A stretch of 17,143 nt of DNA from Bacillota bacterium (GCA_023405135.1 JAEXYZ010000106.1:1-17143); one strand, 5' to 3'. Counted from the first letter of the stretch, positions 1 through 7,794 are shown. A program made the numbers and translations. The notes: generated by a model from the sequence alone, not told the origin.

Positions 1-180
1 AAGTTGCAAGTGCCCGAAAAAAGTTGCAAGCATCCGAAAGATTGGTCAAGTGCCCGAAAAAGGTTGCAAGCGCCCGAAAGTGAGGCCAGGCGCCCGAAAG
101 ATTGGCCAAGCGCCCGAAAATAATGCCAAGTGCCCGAATTCCCGCCCAAACGCCCGAAAAATCATCCATATGCCCGAATA
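1..180. repeat. Tandem array of nine 20-bp units
   Basis: Cutting the sequence every 20 bases from position 1 gives nine units with no indels. Each has a variable first five or six bases followed by a conserved core close to CAAGYGCCCGAAA. The core is almost unchanged in units 1, 3, 4 and 6 and drifts in units 8 and 9. The array may extend left of the window. There are no unique spacers of CRISPR type, since the variable part is only 5-6 bases. Plus frame 1 happens to be open through the first 120 bases, but 20 is not a multiple of 3 and no start is visible, so coding is doubtful. The function is unknown. Confidence 0.9.
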
Positions 181-209
181 AAAAAAACCCACCAATATCT
201 GGTGAGTTT
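181..209 (-). terminator. Rho-independent terminator of the symporter gene
   Basis: Read on the minus strand, the stem AACTCACCA / TGGTGGGTT with a short loop is followed by a run of eight T. It lies 14 bases after the symporter stop codon and abuts the repeat array. Confidence 0.75.
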
Positions 210-222
210 AATTATTTACCAT

Positions 223-1197
223 TTAAGATAATTTAGGCTCGATAGAAGGATTTGAGTCTTTCTTTGCTGCTCGATTTGCTTTTGCCCCCCAATAAGTTGC
301 TAGGATTGGACCTGAAATATTGTGCCAGAAACTAAAAATTGCACTAGGGACAGCACTTACAGGATCAAAGTGGGCCATTGCTAAGCTTGCACCTAAACCG
401 GAATTTTGCATACCTACTTCAATTGATACTGCTTTTTGATCGTTATATTCAAGCTTAAATAATTTTGCTACTAGGAATCCAAATAAATAGCCTAATCCAT
501 TATGTAATATAACAATTGCGAAAATAGTAGCACCAGTTTCTAAAATTCGATCACGGCTACCGCTAACAACAGCTGCAACGATTAAAACAATCGCAACTAC
601 TGATACTACAGGAAGGACATCTAAACTTTTCGCTACAATCGGTTTAAATACCATTTGAGCTACTACTCCTAAAATAATAGGAATTAACACAACTTGTACG
701 ACTGACATAAACATTGCCATAAATGAAACTGGTAACCACTCACTAGCTAATAAATAAATTAATGCAGGTGTTACTACAGGTGCTAATAGAGTTGTAATAG
801 ATGTAATCGTTACAGATAATGCCGTATTACCTTTTGCTAAAAACGTCATAACATTTGATGCAGTTCCACCTGGACAACAACCTACTAAAATTACACCGAC
901 AGCAATTTCTGGTGGAAGATTAAAGATTTTTGCTAAAGCAAATGCAAGTGAAGGCATGATGACAAACTGTGAAACAACACCAATGATTACTCCTTTAGGA
1001 TATTTCAAAATCAATTTAAAATCTTCAAGCTTTAATGTCATACCCATACCGAACATAACGATACCTAACAAAATCGTGATGTAACCGCCAATCCATGTGA
1101 AATAATCAGGAATCCAAATTGCTAAACCTGCAGCGACTAAAACCCAAATCGCAAACGTATTGCCGGCAAATTTACCGATTTTTTGTAAAGTGTTCAT
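223..1197 (-). CDS. Bile acid:sodium symporter family (BASS, YocS-like) transporter
   Basis: A 324-residue, very hydrophobic protein with about ten membrane segments, the usual length for the bacterial BASS/SBF family. Recognisable family signatures are GCCPGGTASNVMTFLAKGN near residue 107 and SIEVGMQNSGLGASLA near residue 260. The second is the crossover helix region that binds sodium in studied members. The protein most resembles B. subtilis YocS. The family couples sodium entry to uptake of organic anions; the substrate here cannot be read from sequence. The start at 1197 is supported by an AAGGAG site at 1208-1213. The gene stands alone, is divergent from secG, and has its own terminator. 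It is not part of the conserved secG-ssrA block. Confidence 0.9.
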   Translation of the reverse strand: MNTLQKIGKFAGNTFAIWVLVAAGLAIWIPDYFTWIGGYITILLGIVMFGMGMTLKLEDFKLILKYPKGVIIGVVSQFVIMPSLAFALAKIFNLPPEIAVGVILVGCCPGGTASNVMTFLAKGNTALSVTITSITTLLAPVVTPALIYLLASEWLPVSFMAMFMSVVQVVLIPIILGVVAQMVFKPIVAKSLDVLPVVSVVAIVLIVAAVVSGSRDRILETGATIFAIVILHNGLGYLFGFLVAKLFKLEYNDQKAVSIEVGMQNSGLGASLAMAHFDPVSAVPSAIFSFWHNISGPILATYWGAKANRAAKKDSNPSIEPKLS

Positions 1198-1457
1198 GAT
1201 GATGTTACTCCTTTTCTACTGAATGGTGAAATTCTAAATTAAAAAATTTCAAATAACAACAAAATTCTGAAAACTAAGAATAATAGCTGTTAATTAAGAA
1301 TATTTCATTTCTAATGTAGAAATAGTGAAAAATAAAGATTGCGATTCTATTGTTTTATTAAGAAGATTTTTAAAAAAAAATTAATGGTTTGTTAGTTAAC
1401 ATATTACGTTAAATGTGGCAAGGTTATGATACTTAAACAATGATTTAAACTTGATTA

Positions 1458-1486
1458 TTGTATCTTCAGGTAACTTTTGATATACT
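1458..1486 (+). promoter_or_regulatory. Predicted sigma-A promoter of secG
   Basis: TTGTAT (1458-1463) and TATACT (1481-1486) are separated by exactly 17 bases. Transcription would start near 1493, about 34 bases before the secG start codon. The promoter overlaps a longer in-frame extension of secG, which argues against the upstream start. Confidence 0.6.
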
Positions 1487-1526
1487 TTTACTTGTTGTGA
1501 AGTTTCAATTTCAGGAGGTGGAGTAT

Positions 1527-1754
1527 ATGCATACAGTATTGTTAATACTACTGATTATCGTGAGCGTTGCTTTAATAGCAATCGTATTATTACAATCAGG
1601 TAAAAGCGCGGGATTATCAGGTGCCATCTCAGGTGGAGCTGAACAACTTTTCGGTAAGCAGAAAGCAAGAGGTATGGATTTAGTCCTACATAGAATCACA
1701 ATTGTACTTGCTGTTTTGTTCTTTATCTTAGCTTTAGCTATTGTGAAATTATAA
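1527..1754 (+). CDS. secG: Protein translocase subunit SecG
   Basis: A 75-residue protein with two hydrophobic helices (residues about 3-22 and 54-74) around a glycine-rich cytoplasmic loop, the SecG topology and length. The motif IVLLQSGKSAGLSGAISGG is the family signature. SecG joins SecY and SecE in the membrane channel and assists SecA-driven protein export. I chose ATG 1527 because AGGAGGTGG (1513-1521) sits at the right distance, and because the frame extends upstream only through the predicted promoter. It lies first in the secG-est-rnr-smpB-ssrA order typical of Bacillales and is followed by its own terminator. Confidence 0.95.
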   Translation: MHTVLLILLIIVSVALIAIVLLQSGKSAGLSGAISGGAEQLFGKQKARGMDLVLHRITIVLAVLFFILALAIVKL

Positions 1755-1766
1755 TTTGATAAAAAA

Positions 1767-1800
1767 TGAAAGCCTAGCCGAGCATGGTTAGGCTTTTTAT
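1767..1800 (+). terminator. Rho-independent terminator after secG
   Basis: The stem AAAGCCTAGCC / GGTTAGGCTTT (one G-T pair) has a six-base loop and is followed by T residues. It separates secG from the esterase gene. Confidence 0.85.
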
Positions 1801-1865
1801 TATACAATAATATAGAATTAGAATGCAGATACTGTATACATAAGAAATTAATGGAGGAACTTACA

Positions 1866-2612
1866 ATGCAAAAGGCAGAACTAAAACCATTTTTCTTTAA
1901 AGCAGGGAATCGGGCAGTGTTATTACTTCATGGATTTACTGGCAGTTCTTCTGATGTTCGAATGCTCGGTCGATTTCTTGAAAAGAATGGCTACACTTGT
2001 CATGCACCACATTACAAAGGGCATGGCGTACCGCCGGAAGAACTAATCGAAACCTCTCCTGAAGAGTGGTGGGAAGATGTTCTGCAAGGATATCAAACGT
2101 TAAAGGATGCTGGCTATGAAGAAATAGCAGTTGCAGGTCTTTCATTAGGCGGCGTTTTTTCTTTAAAACTAAGTACATTAAAACCATTAAAGGGCATTGT
2201 GACAATGTGTTCTCCTATGACGATGAGAACAACAGATAAAATGTTCGAAGGTGTACTGAAATATGCTAAGGACTATAAACGTTTTGAAGGGAAAAAGGAT
2301 GATGAAATCGAACATGAAGTAGAAGCAATCCGATTAAAAGGAATGCCGTCCTTATCCGAATTGCAGCAATTAGTTGTAGATGTTCGTGGAGAACTTGACA
2401 TGGTTTATGCCCCTTTATTAGTCGTTCAATCGAAAAATGATGAAATTATTGACCCGAATTCTGCTCATATTATTTATGACGAAGTGGAATCCTTAAGAAA
2501 AGAATTATTATGGTTTGAACATTCTGGGCATGTCATTACGTTAGATAAAGAAAAAGAACAATTGCATGAAGCTGTTTTAAAATTTTTAGAATCGCTGGAT
2601 TGGGAAGTTTAA
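1866..2612 (+). CDS. est: Serine carboxylesterase, Est30/YvaK type
   Basis: A 248-residue alpha/beta hydrolase. The nucleophile elbow GLSLGG places Ser93; Asp192 (KNDEIID) and His222 (HSGHVITL) complete the triad. Each is one residue before the triad of Geobacillus Est30 (Ser94, Asp193, His223), which this protein closely resembles, including LLLHGFTGSSSDVRMLGRFL near the N-terminus and the ending FLESLDW. Est30 hydrolyses short-chain esters; the physiological substrate is not known. No signal peptide is present, so it acts in the cytoplasm. The start is ATG 1866, since the upstream in-frame ATG at 1851 lies inside the ribosome binding site (GGAGG, 1853-1857). The position between secG and rnr is conserved in Bacillales. 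Confidence 0.93.
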   Translation: MQKAELKPFFFKAGNRAVLLLHGFTGSSSDVRMLGRFLEKNGYTCHAPHYKGHGVPPEELIETSPEEWWEDVLQGYQTLKDAGYEEIAVAGLSLGGVFSLKLSTLKPLKGIVTMCSPMTMRTTDKMFEGVLKYAKDYKRFEGKKDDEIEHEVEAIRLKGMPSLSELQQLVVDVRGELDMVYAPLLVVQSKNDEIIDPNSAHIIYDEVESLRKELLWFEHSGHVITLDKEKEQLHEAVLKFLESLDWEV

Positions 2613-2739
2613 AACTGTTAATGACCAGCATCCGATTAAGGGTTGAGTCTTAGGCACAAACAATTGGGCGTTTTCACTGCCGTACAGCTAAAGGACGCTT
2701 ACGGTTTTCTTATAGTATCGCAAAAAGGAGGGAAATTAT

Positions 2740-5160
2740 ATGAGTCAAAATGAAGAATTACAACAGCGTATATTAAATCTGCTGAAACAAGATGATTATA
2801 AGCCGCTTAAAGTTGATGAAATAGAAGATGTGTTACAACTAGAGGACGCTGATGAGTTTAAAGAATTAGTTAAAACATTGGTAAGAATGGAAGACGCAGG
2901 TTTAGTTGTGCGCTCTCGCTCGAATCGCTACGGTTTACCTGAACGTATGAATTTAATGCGTGGTAAATTTATCGGCCATGCAAAAGGCTTTGGATTTGTA
3001 ACACCAGAAGAAGAGGGAATGGATGATATTTTTATTCCCCCCCATGAAATAAATGGTGCGTTAAATGGCGATACCGTGTTAATACGTGTATTAAAAGAGT
3101 CATCGGGCGACCGCCGAGAAGGTACTGTTACGAAAGTTATTGAGCGCAGCAAAACGACTTTTGTTGGTACATATCAAGCAAACAGAGGCTTCGGTTTTGT
3201 CGTACCTGATGATAAAAAACTAAATATGGATATTTTTGTTGCGAAAGAAGATGCATTAGGTGCAGTTGATGGACATAAAGTTGTGGTTGAAATCGTCAAC
3301 TGGCCGGATGATATCAAGTCTGCAACGGGAATCATTACGAAAATTTTAGGCCATAAAAACGACCCAGGTGTAGATATTTTATCCATTCTTTATAAACACG
3401 ACATTCCACCAGAGTTTCCGCAGGAAGTCGTGGAGGCTGCAGGTGAAGTGCCAGATGAAATTACGGAGCAGGATTTAGTTGGCCGCCGTGATTTGCGCAA
3501 TGAAGTCATTGTGACAATCGATGGCGCCGATGCTAAAGACTTGGACGATGCCGTTACAGTAACAAAAAATGAGGATGGAACATATAAACTAGGCGTTCAT
3601 ATTGCAGACGTCAGCTATTATGTGACAGAAGGCTCAATCATTGATACAGAAGCCTATGAGCGAGCAACGAGTGTTTACTTAACTGACCGTGTAATTCCAA
3701 TGATTCCACATCGGTTGTCAAACGGTATTTGTTCGTTAAATCCGCAAGTAGATCGTTTAACACTTTCCTGTGAAATGATTATTGACCAAAATGGACAAGT
3801 GATTGAACATGAAATTTTCCAAAGTGTCATTAAAACGACGGAACGTATGACGTACTCTGATGTTTATAAAATTTTAGAGCATCAGGATGAGGAATTAATG
3901 AAACGGTATGAGCCGCTTGTGCCGATGTTTAAGGATATGGCGGACCTTGCTGAAATTTTACGTAAAAAACGTATGGATCGCGGTGCCATCGACTTTGACT
4001 TTAAAGAGTCGAAAGTGTTAGTAGATCAAGATGGCTGGCCAACAGATATCGTTTTACGTGAGCGTACTGTATCAGAGCGTCTAATTGAAGAGTTTATGTT
4101 AGCTGCCAACGAAACAGTGGCAGAACATTTCCATTGGATGCAAGTACCGTTTATTTATCGTATCCACGAAGATCCAAAGCCAGAAAAGCTGCAACGCTTC
4201 TTTGAATTTGTAACGAATTTTGGATTAGTTGTAAAAGGTACAGGGAATTCCGTACATCCAAAGGCGTTGCAGGAAATTATTGCTGCTATTGAAGGAATGC
4301 CAGAAGAGCCGGTTATCTCGACAATGTTGCTACGTTCCATGCAGCAAGCGAAATATTACCCAGAATCAATCGGGCATTTTGGATTGTCTACTGATTTCTA
4401 TACGCACTTCACATCACCAATTCGACGTTACCCAGACTTAATCGTTCACCGATTAATACGTACGTATTTAATTGAGGGTGATGTGTCGAAGGAAACGACA
4501 TTTAAATGGGCACAAGCAATGGATGAAATTGCAGATCACACATCTGAGCGTGAACGACGTGCAGTTGATGCTGAACGGGATACAGATGCATTGAAAAAAG
4601 CCCAATATATGTCTGATAAAATTGGCGAAGAATTCGAAGGGATTGTATCTTCCATTACGAACTTCGGTATTTTCGTCGAACTAGCTAACACGGTTGAAGG
4701 ACTTGTCCATATTAGCAATATGACCGACGACTATTACCATTTTGATGATCGACAAATGATTATGATTGGTGAGCATACAAATCGTCAATTCCGCATTGGA
4801 GATGAAGTGAAGGTTCGCGTAGCTAACGTTGTCATTGAAGAATCTTCCGTCGATTTTGAAATTGTCGGCATGGTCAAACAATTTGCTGGCCGCACTCGAA
4901 AAGCAGCACCTAAAGTAATTCATGCAGGCAAAAAAGGTGAAGGCGGCTCTGGAAGAGGAGATCGCCGTGGCAAGAAGGATGAAGGGAATCACGGTAGAAA
5001 AGGTGAAGGTGGTTCAGCAAGAGGCAATCACCGTGGAAAAGGCCGCGACGAAAAAGAAGGCTCACGCGGTGGCAATGGCGGCCGCAAAGTAAAACAAAAA
5101 CAGAAGTTTTACGAGGGTGTCGCTAAAAAATCGAAAAAGAAAAAATCGAAGAAACGATAA
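2740..5160 (+). CDS. rnr: Ribonuclease R
   Basis: An 806-residue RNase II/R family 3'-5' exoribonuclease. Domains in order: N-terminal winged helix (about 1-66), two cold-shock domains (about 74-130 and 139-190, each with a GFGFV core), the catalytic RNB domain (about 250-585), and S1 (about 625-705). The magnesium-binding aspartates in TIDGADAKDLDDAV are Asp261, Asp267, Asp269 and Asp270. From about residue 715 there is a basic tail rich in Gly, Lys and Arg with an internal imperfect repeat (KGEGGSGRG / KGEGGSARG) and a lysine-rich end. RNase R degrades structured RNA and, in studied bacteria, messages released by tmRNA-SmpB, which fits its neighbours. AAGGAGG at 2725-2731 supports the start. 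Confidence 0.97.
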   Translation: MSQNEELQQRILNLLKQDDYKPLKVDEIEDVLQLEDADEFKELVKTLVRMEDAGLVVRSRSNRYGLPERMNLMRGKFIGHAKGFGFVTPEEEGMDDIFIPPHEINGALNGDTVLIRVLKESSGDRREGTVTKVIERSKTTFVGTYQANRGFGFVVPDDKKLNMDIFVAKEDALGAVDGHKVVVEIVNWPDDIKSATGIITKILGHKNDPGVDILSILYKHDIPPEFPQEVVEAAGEVPDEITEQDLVGRRDLRNEVIVTIDGADAKDLDDAVTVTKNEDGTYKLGVHIADVSYYVTEGSIIDTEAYERATSVYLTDRVIPMIPHRLSNGICSLNPQVDRLTLSCEMIIDQNGQVIEHEIFQSVIKTTERMTYSDVYKILEHQDEELMKRYEPLVPMFKDMADLAEILRKKRMDRGAIDFDFKESKVLVDQDGWPTDIVLRERTVSERLIEEFMLAANETVAEHFHWMQVPFIYRIHEDPKPEKLQRFFEFVTNFGLVVKGTGNSVHPKALQEIIAAIEGMPEEPVISTMLLRSMQQAKYYPESIGHFGLSTDFYTHFTSPIRRYPDLIVHRLIRTYLIEGDVSKETTFKWAQAMDEIADHTSERERRAVDAERDTDALKKAQYMSDKIGEEFEGIVSSITNFGIFVELANTVEGLVHISNMTDDYYHFDDRQMIMIGEHTNRQFRIGDEVKVRVANVVIEESSVDFEIVGMVKQFAGRTRKAAPKVIHAGKKGEGGSGRGDRRGKKDEGNHGRKGEGGSARGNHRGKGRDEKEGSRGGNGGRKVKQKQKFYEGVAKKSKKKKSKKR

Positions 5161-5169
5161 TATTGTTGG

Positions 5170-5195
5170 AGGGCTAGCTGTAATGGGCTAGCCCT
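5170..5195. repeat. Perfect 9-bp hairpin downstream of rnr
   Basis: AGGGCTAGC and GCTAGCCCT flank an eight-base loop. It follows the rnr stop by ten bases, but the next bases are AAAAA rather than T, so it is not a standard terminator on either strand. It could protect the rnr mRNA 3' end or be part of a processing site. Confidence 0.6.
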
Positions 5196-5221
5196 AAAAA
5201 CTGTTGGAAAATGATGAGGTT

Positions 5222-5258
5222 GCTTCTAATTTCGGGTTGAGACTAAGAAATTAGAGGC
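5222..5258. repeat. 12-bp hairpin upstream of smpB
   Basis: GCTTCTAATTTC pairs with GAAATTAGAGGC (one G-U pair) around a 13-base loop. There is no T tract. With the hairpin at 5170-5195 it gives two structures in the 175-base rnr-smpB gap. The role is unknown; termination, processing or attenuation are all possible. Confidence 0.55.
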
Positions 5259-5335
5259 ATCTCCTTGGCAATTGTGCGGTTTAAATGTATTATTTTCTAA
5301 TAGAGCTTTTGTTGTGAGATTGTGAGGTGTTTGCT

Positions 5336-5803
5336 GTGGCAAAAGGAACTGGGAAAGTATTAGCCCAAAATAAAAAAGCAGGCCATGATTACTTTATTGA
5401 AGAAACATTTGAAGCAGGAATGGTACTGCAAGGAACTGAAATTAAATCAATCCGAGCTGGCAAAGTGCAGCTAAAGGATTCATTCGTTCGTATTCGAAAT
5501 GGTGAAGCATGGATTTCAAATATGCACATTAGTCCATACGAGCAAGGAAATCGTTTTAATCATGACCCGCTGCGTACTCGTAAATTACTCCTACATAAAA
5601 AGCAACTTGGCGAATTAGTCGGTCGTACAAAACAAGATGGCTACACAATTGTGCCACTAAAAATCTATATTAAAGATGGCTATGCAAAACTGTTAATCGG
5701 TGTAGGTAAAGGTAAAAAGAATTACGATAAGCGCGATGACTTGAAGAAGAAAGAAGCGAAACGTGAAATGGAACGTGTGTTTAAGGCGAAGAATCAGTTT
5801 TAG
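5336..5803 (+). CDS. smpB: SsrA-binding protein SmpB
   Basis: A 155-residue SmpB. The family features are present: GKVLAQNKKAGHDYFIEE at the N-terminus, LQGTEIKSIRAGKVQLKDSF, the strongly conserved YEQGNRFNHDPLRTRKLLLH, and a basic C-terminal tail with GKGKKNYDKRDDLKKKEAKRE. SmpB binds the tRNA-like domain of tmRNA and places its tail in the empty mRNA channel of a stalled ribosome. I chose GTG 5336 (protein beginning MAKGTGKV) rather than the in-frame GTG at 5327. The protein then matches the family N-terminus and GTGAGGTG (5322-5329) serves as ribosome binding site. Its partner RNA gene lies 174 bases downstream. It ends in TAG. Confidence 0.95.
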   Translation: MAKGTGKVLAQNKKAGHDYFIEETFEAGMVLQGTEIKSIRAGKVQLKDSFVRIRNGEAWISNMHISPYEQGNRFNHDPLRTRKLLLHKKQLGELVGRTKQDGYTIVPLKIYIKDGYAKLLIGVGKGKKNYDKRDDLKKKEAKREMERVFKAKNQF

Positions 5804-5862
5804 AGATTCGCTTTTCTACAGGACTTTGGTTAATTAAGGGACTGTAGGAATAAAGAGATGTG

Positions 5863-5891
5863 TTGAAGTTTTCCTATAATTATCTTATAAT
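5863..5891 (+). promoter_or_regulatory. Predicted sigma-A promoter of ssrA
   Basis: TTGAAG (5863-5868) and a perfect TATAAT (5886-5891) are separated by 17 bases. Transcription would start near 5898, giving a leader of about 80 bases that RNase P would remove to make the mature tmRNA 5' end. Confidence 0.75.
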
Positions 5892-5977
5892 AAGATTACA
5901 AATTGCCAGTGCATTAAGGCACAAGCTTATAACGCCTTTTCCCGTATGTGTGTAAACACATCTCCTTATTATAATAG

Positions 5978-6329
5978 GGGGACGTTACGGATTCGACAGG
6001 GATGGTTCAAGCTTGAGCTGCGCGTCGGAGGTCTCGGCTCCGTCATCAACGGAAGTTATATAATAACTGGCAAACAACAAAATTTAGCTTACGCAGCTTA
6101 GTCTCGTAGCGCTCCGCCTCTCTATCGCCCATGTAGAGAACGTGGGGCTCAACTTTAGTGGGATACGGTTAGTGGTGCCGCTTGAGTCACTGACAAGAGA
6201 TTTCCAAGCTAGCGTGCAGGACGCCTGTTTGTCGGCATAATGACACGCAAATTGCAAGTAGACAAACTACACGCGTAGAAGCTTGAGTATTGGAGTTTCT
6301 GGACGCGGGTTCGACTCCCGCCGTCTCCA
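5978..6329 (+). ncRNA. ssrA: Transfer-messenger RNA (tmRNA, SsrA)
   Basis: The mature 5' end GGGGACG (5978-5984) pairs with CGTCTCC (6322-6328) through the G3-U pair recognised by alanyl-tRNA synthetase. The conserved GTTACGGATTCGACAGGG follows it. The T-arm is GCGGG-TTCGACT-CCCGC. The tag frame starts at GGC 6069 and reads GKQQNLAYAA with stop TAG at 6099-6101, so the tag with the charged alanine is AGKQQNLAYAA, ending in the AA degron. The tmRNA is about 352 nt plus CCA. The DNA after the discriminator A6329 is TAC rather than CCA, so CCA must be added enzymatically. The last 20 or so bases are also the left attachment repeat of the island. Confidence 0.97.
6308..6327 (+). repeat. attL: left 20-bp copy of the tmRNA 3' end
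   Basis: GGTTCGACTCCCGCCGTCTC is identical to 15769-15788 and diverges on both sides. It covers the T-loop through most of the acceptor strand of tmRNA, the usual target of tyrosine-recombinase islands in ssrA. The 9.46 kb between the copies is the island. Confidence 0.85.
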
Positions 6330-6376
6330 TACATAAATGGCTACAAACGTAGTCATATCAACGTTTTTAAGACTAG

Positions 6377-6418
6377 GGATATTGAACGGGAGTTGAACTC
6401 TTGGACAATATCCTTTTT
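6377..6418 (+). terminator. Likely terminator for tmRNA, possibly an attenuator
   Basis: GGATATTG (6377-6384) pairs with CAATATCC (6406-6413), followed by five T. The loop contains a small GAGTT-G-AACTC hairpin. AGGGATA (6375-6381) can instead pair with TATCCCT (6421-6427) just before the next ribosome binding site, so two mutually exclusive folds exist. It lies inside the island, so tmRNA now uses an island-supplied terminator. Confidence 0.55.
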
Positions 6419-6446
6419 CTTATCCCTAATGTCTGAGGAGGTACAT

Positions 6447-7055
6447 ATGGAATCTAAAATTACTTTTAAATTTTTTTTAAGTGTCTATTTGAGAAATTAT
6501 TTTATCCCAACTTTTTTAATAATATTAGTAATTAATTCACTTTCTAATTGGTATCCGAAGATTTTTAGTTTTGAAAATGCATTTTTTAAATATAGTTGTA
6601 TATTAATAGCTACTTATATACTTTATTCTACTTATAAAATTGCAAGTCATGTAGTAAATAATGTTAATTTTAAAAGTAAATTATGGGATTTGAAAAGAGT
6701 TTCTAATGGAGAAGTAAGGCTACTATCCATATATAACGATTACAACAATTATATAGAAGAAAATAAACTTCGATTGGATATCTATAAAAGTTTTAGTCCA
6801 ATCCCAATAGTAGTATTTTCATTAGGTATACTAATAAAATGGGATTTTAAAAAATTAAGCCTACACTTTGAAAATATTTTAAATTTTAAACTAGAACTTA
6901 ACACTATTATTGGAGGAGTCATATTATTACTAGGGATTTGGTATATTATTTCATATAGAAAATGTTGGGCATATCATAAGAATTTATTGAGAAGATATGC
7001 AGAGGTAAAAACAACATACGAGAGCTTAAAAATAAAAGAAAGTAATAAGAGCTAA
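6447..7055 (+). CDS. Hypothetical four-helix membrane protein
   Basis: 202 residues, not recognised as any family. Hydrophobic segments lie near residues 17-34, 47-64, 116-132 and 153-170. The loop between helices 2 and 3 (about 65-115) is charged and rich in Asn and Tyr, and the C-terminal 30 residues are basic and polar. With two helical pairs the ends would lie on the same side, probably cytoplasmic. The start ATG 6447 is set by GAGGAGGT (6435-6442); an upstream in-frame extension to 6393 overlaps the terminator hairpin and is unlikely. The gene is visibly more AT-rich than the rnr-smpB block, consistent with acquisition. It is the first island gene after attL. A defence or immunity role is only a guess from context. 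Confidence 0.7.
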   Translation: MESKITFKFFLSVYLRNYFIPTFLIILVINSLSNWYPKIFSFENAFFKYSCILIATYILYSTYKIASHVVNNVNFKSKLWDLKRVSNGEVRLLSIYNDYNNYIEENKLRLDIYKSFSPIPIVVFSLGILIKWDFKKLSLHFENILNFKLELNTIIGGVILLLGIWYIISYRKCWAYHKNLLRRYAEVKTTYESLKIKESNKS

Positions 7056-7099
7056 CGGTTCAAAGACCTTCTAATAAAACATATTGGGAGGTTTTTTCT

Positions 7100-7357
7100 A
7101 TGGCAAATAGAAAGCGAAAACATGGAGTATTCGCGGTAAATGATGATGTAGTAGTTTTATCAAATGCTAAAGAAGAAAGAGTGGATTGTACGCACAGTAT
7201 TTAATCAAATGCGAATTGCTGGTAATAGACCGCGTACGATTGAAAGTTATGAGTATATTTTTAAACAGTTTGTAGAGGTATGTCGCATTGAATATGTGAG
7301 GATATTAACTTAGATAAGCTTTATCATTATTTAGATGTATTACAAGCTTCTGCATGA
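7100..7357 (+). pseudogene. N-terminal fragment of a tyrosine recombinase, two frameshifts
   Basis: Starting from ATG 7100 after GGGAGG, the frame reads MANRKRKHGVF... and hits TAA at 7202-7204. Frame switches give a continuous sequence: NAKEERVD, then WIVRTVFNQMRIAGNRPR, TIESYEYIFKQFVEV and EDINLDKLYHYLDVLQ. This resembles the SAM-like core-binding domain of phage-type integrases. The first break looks like loss of one copy of a GGATT repeat near 7189, and the second like loss of one G near 7290. Homology ends around 7354 and the catalytic domain (Arg, HxxR, Tyr) is absent. It may be the dead recombinase of this island. Confidence 0.65.
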
Positions 7358-7497
7358 CGATGAATCAATAGATAACCTTCATCTTCAAGATTTCTCAATA
7401 ACGAGCGATTAACTTGCAACTCTGGAAAATGATTAAGTGCAACCCACTTGTTTAACTCTTTTGCACGGAGTAACACACGTTTAACAGCGTTATTCAT
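7327..7497 (-). pseudogene. Short minus-strand ORF, probably a truncated gene start
   Basis: 56 codons, beginning MNNAVKRVLLRAKELNKW and continuing with VNRSLLRNLEDEGYLLIHRH. AAAGGAGGTG (7504-7513) lies just upstream of the ATG, a very good ribosome binding site, so the 5' end looks genuine. The last few codons run into the recombinase remnant on the other strand, which suggests the 3' part was lost at the junction near 7354. The residues could form a small helical or winged-helix N-terminus, but I do not recognise the family. Confidence 0.45.
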
Positions 7498-7794
7498 CTT
7501 TCTCACCTCCTTTCAATGATTGCGTTCCTCTCACTATGCATGTCGTCTCTGTAAAATAAAAAAGCCGTCATCCATCCAAGAAGGACTGATAATGACTTTG
7601 TATAGTGGGGGGCATGAAACGGTAGGGTACCCCTCTTCGTATATAAAACGTGGTGCTGATAGAAAATTTATTATTTTTTAGCTGCTATGATTTTTATAAA
7701 GACTCTAATCTTCTGTTAACTGGATAGCTATTCATGTATAGTGAGCACAACAATAGTATCGATTTTGAATGTTAGGAAAAATGCTTATGTTTAA
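7498..7794. other. Non-coding junction segment
   Basis: About 300 bases without a convincing gene. It holds the ribosome binding site of the minus-strand ORF, a minus-strand terminator-like hairpin, and AT-rich sequence leading to the methylase promoter. A short plus-strand open stretch from 7592 has no ribosome binding site and no recognisable protein. Confidence 0.6.
7555..7600 (-). terminator. Possible minus-strand terminator with no visible gene
   Basis: On the minus strand AAAG-TCAT pairs with ATGA-(CGG)-CTTT across an inner stem, followed by GGCTTTTTTATTTT. It points left, but no gene lies to its right on that strand. It may be a relic of a deleted gene, or it may shield the short ORF at 7327-7497. 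Confidence 0.4.

Noticed and set aside
1..123. Plus-strand open frame through the repeats as the end of a gene
   Set aside because: It has no visible start, and the open frame follows from the repeat sequence itself; it stops within the array.
1..180. CRISPR array
   Set aside because: The unit is 20 bp with only 5-6 variable bases, so there are no spacers, and no cas gene is present.
1458..1526. Longer SecG start
   Set aside because: The extension covers the predicted promoter and adds residues not found in SecG; AGGAGGTGG serves ATG 1527.
5970..5975. TATAAT directly before the tmRNA 5' end as its promoter
   Set aside because: It lies only two bases before mature G5978 and has no -35 box 17 bases upstream; the TTGAAG/TATAAT pair at 5863-5891 is a proper promoter.
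7592..7680. Small plus-strand ORF in the junction segment
   Set aside because: It has no ribosome binding site and its translation has no protein-like features.
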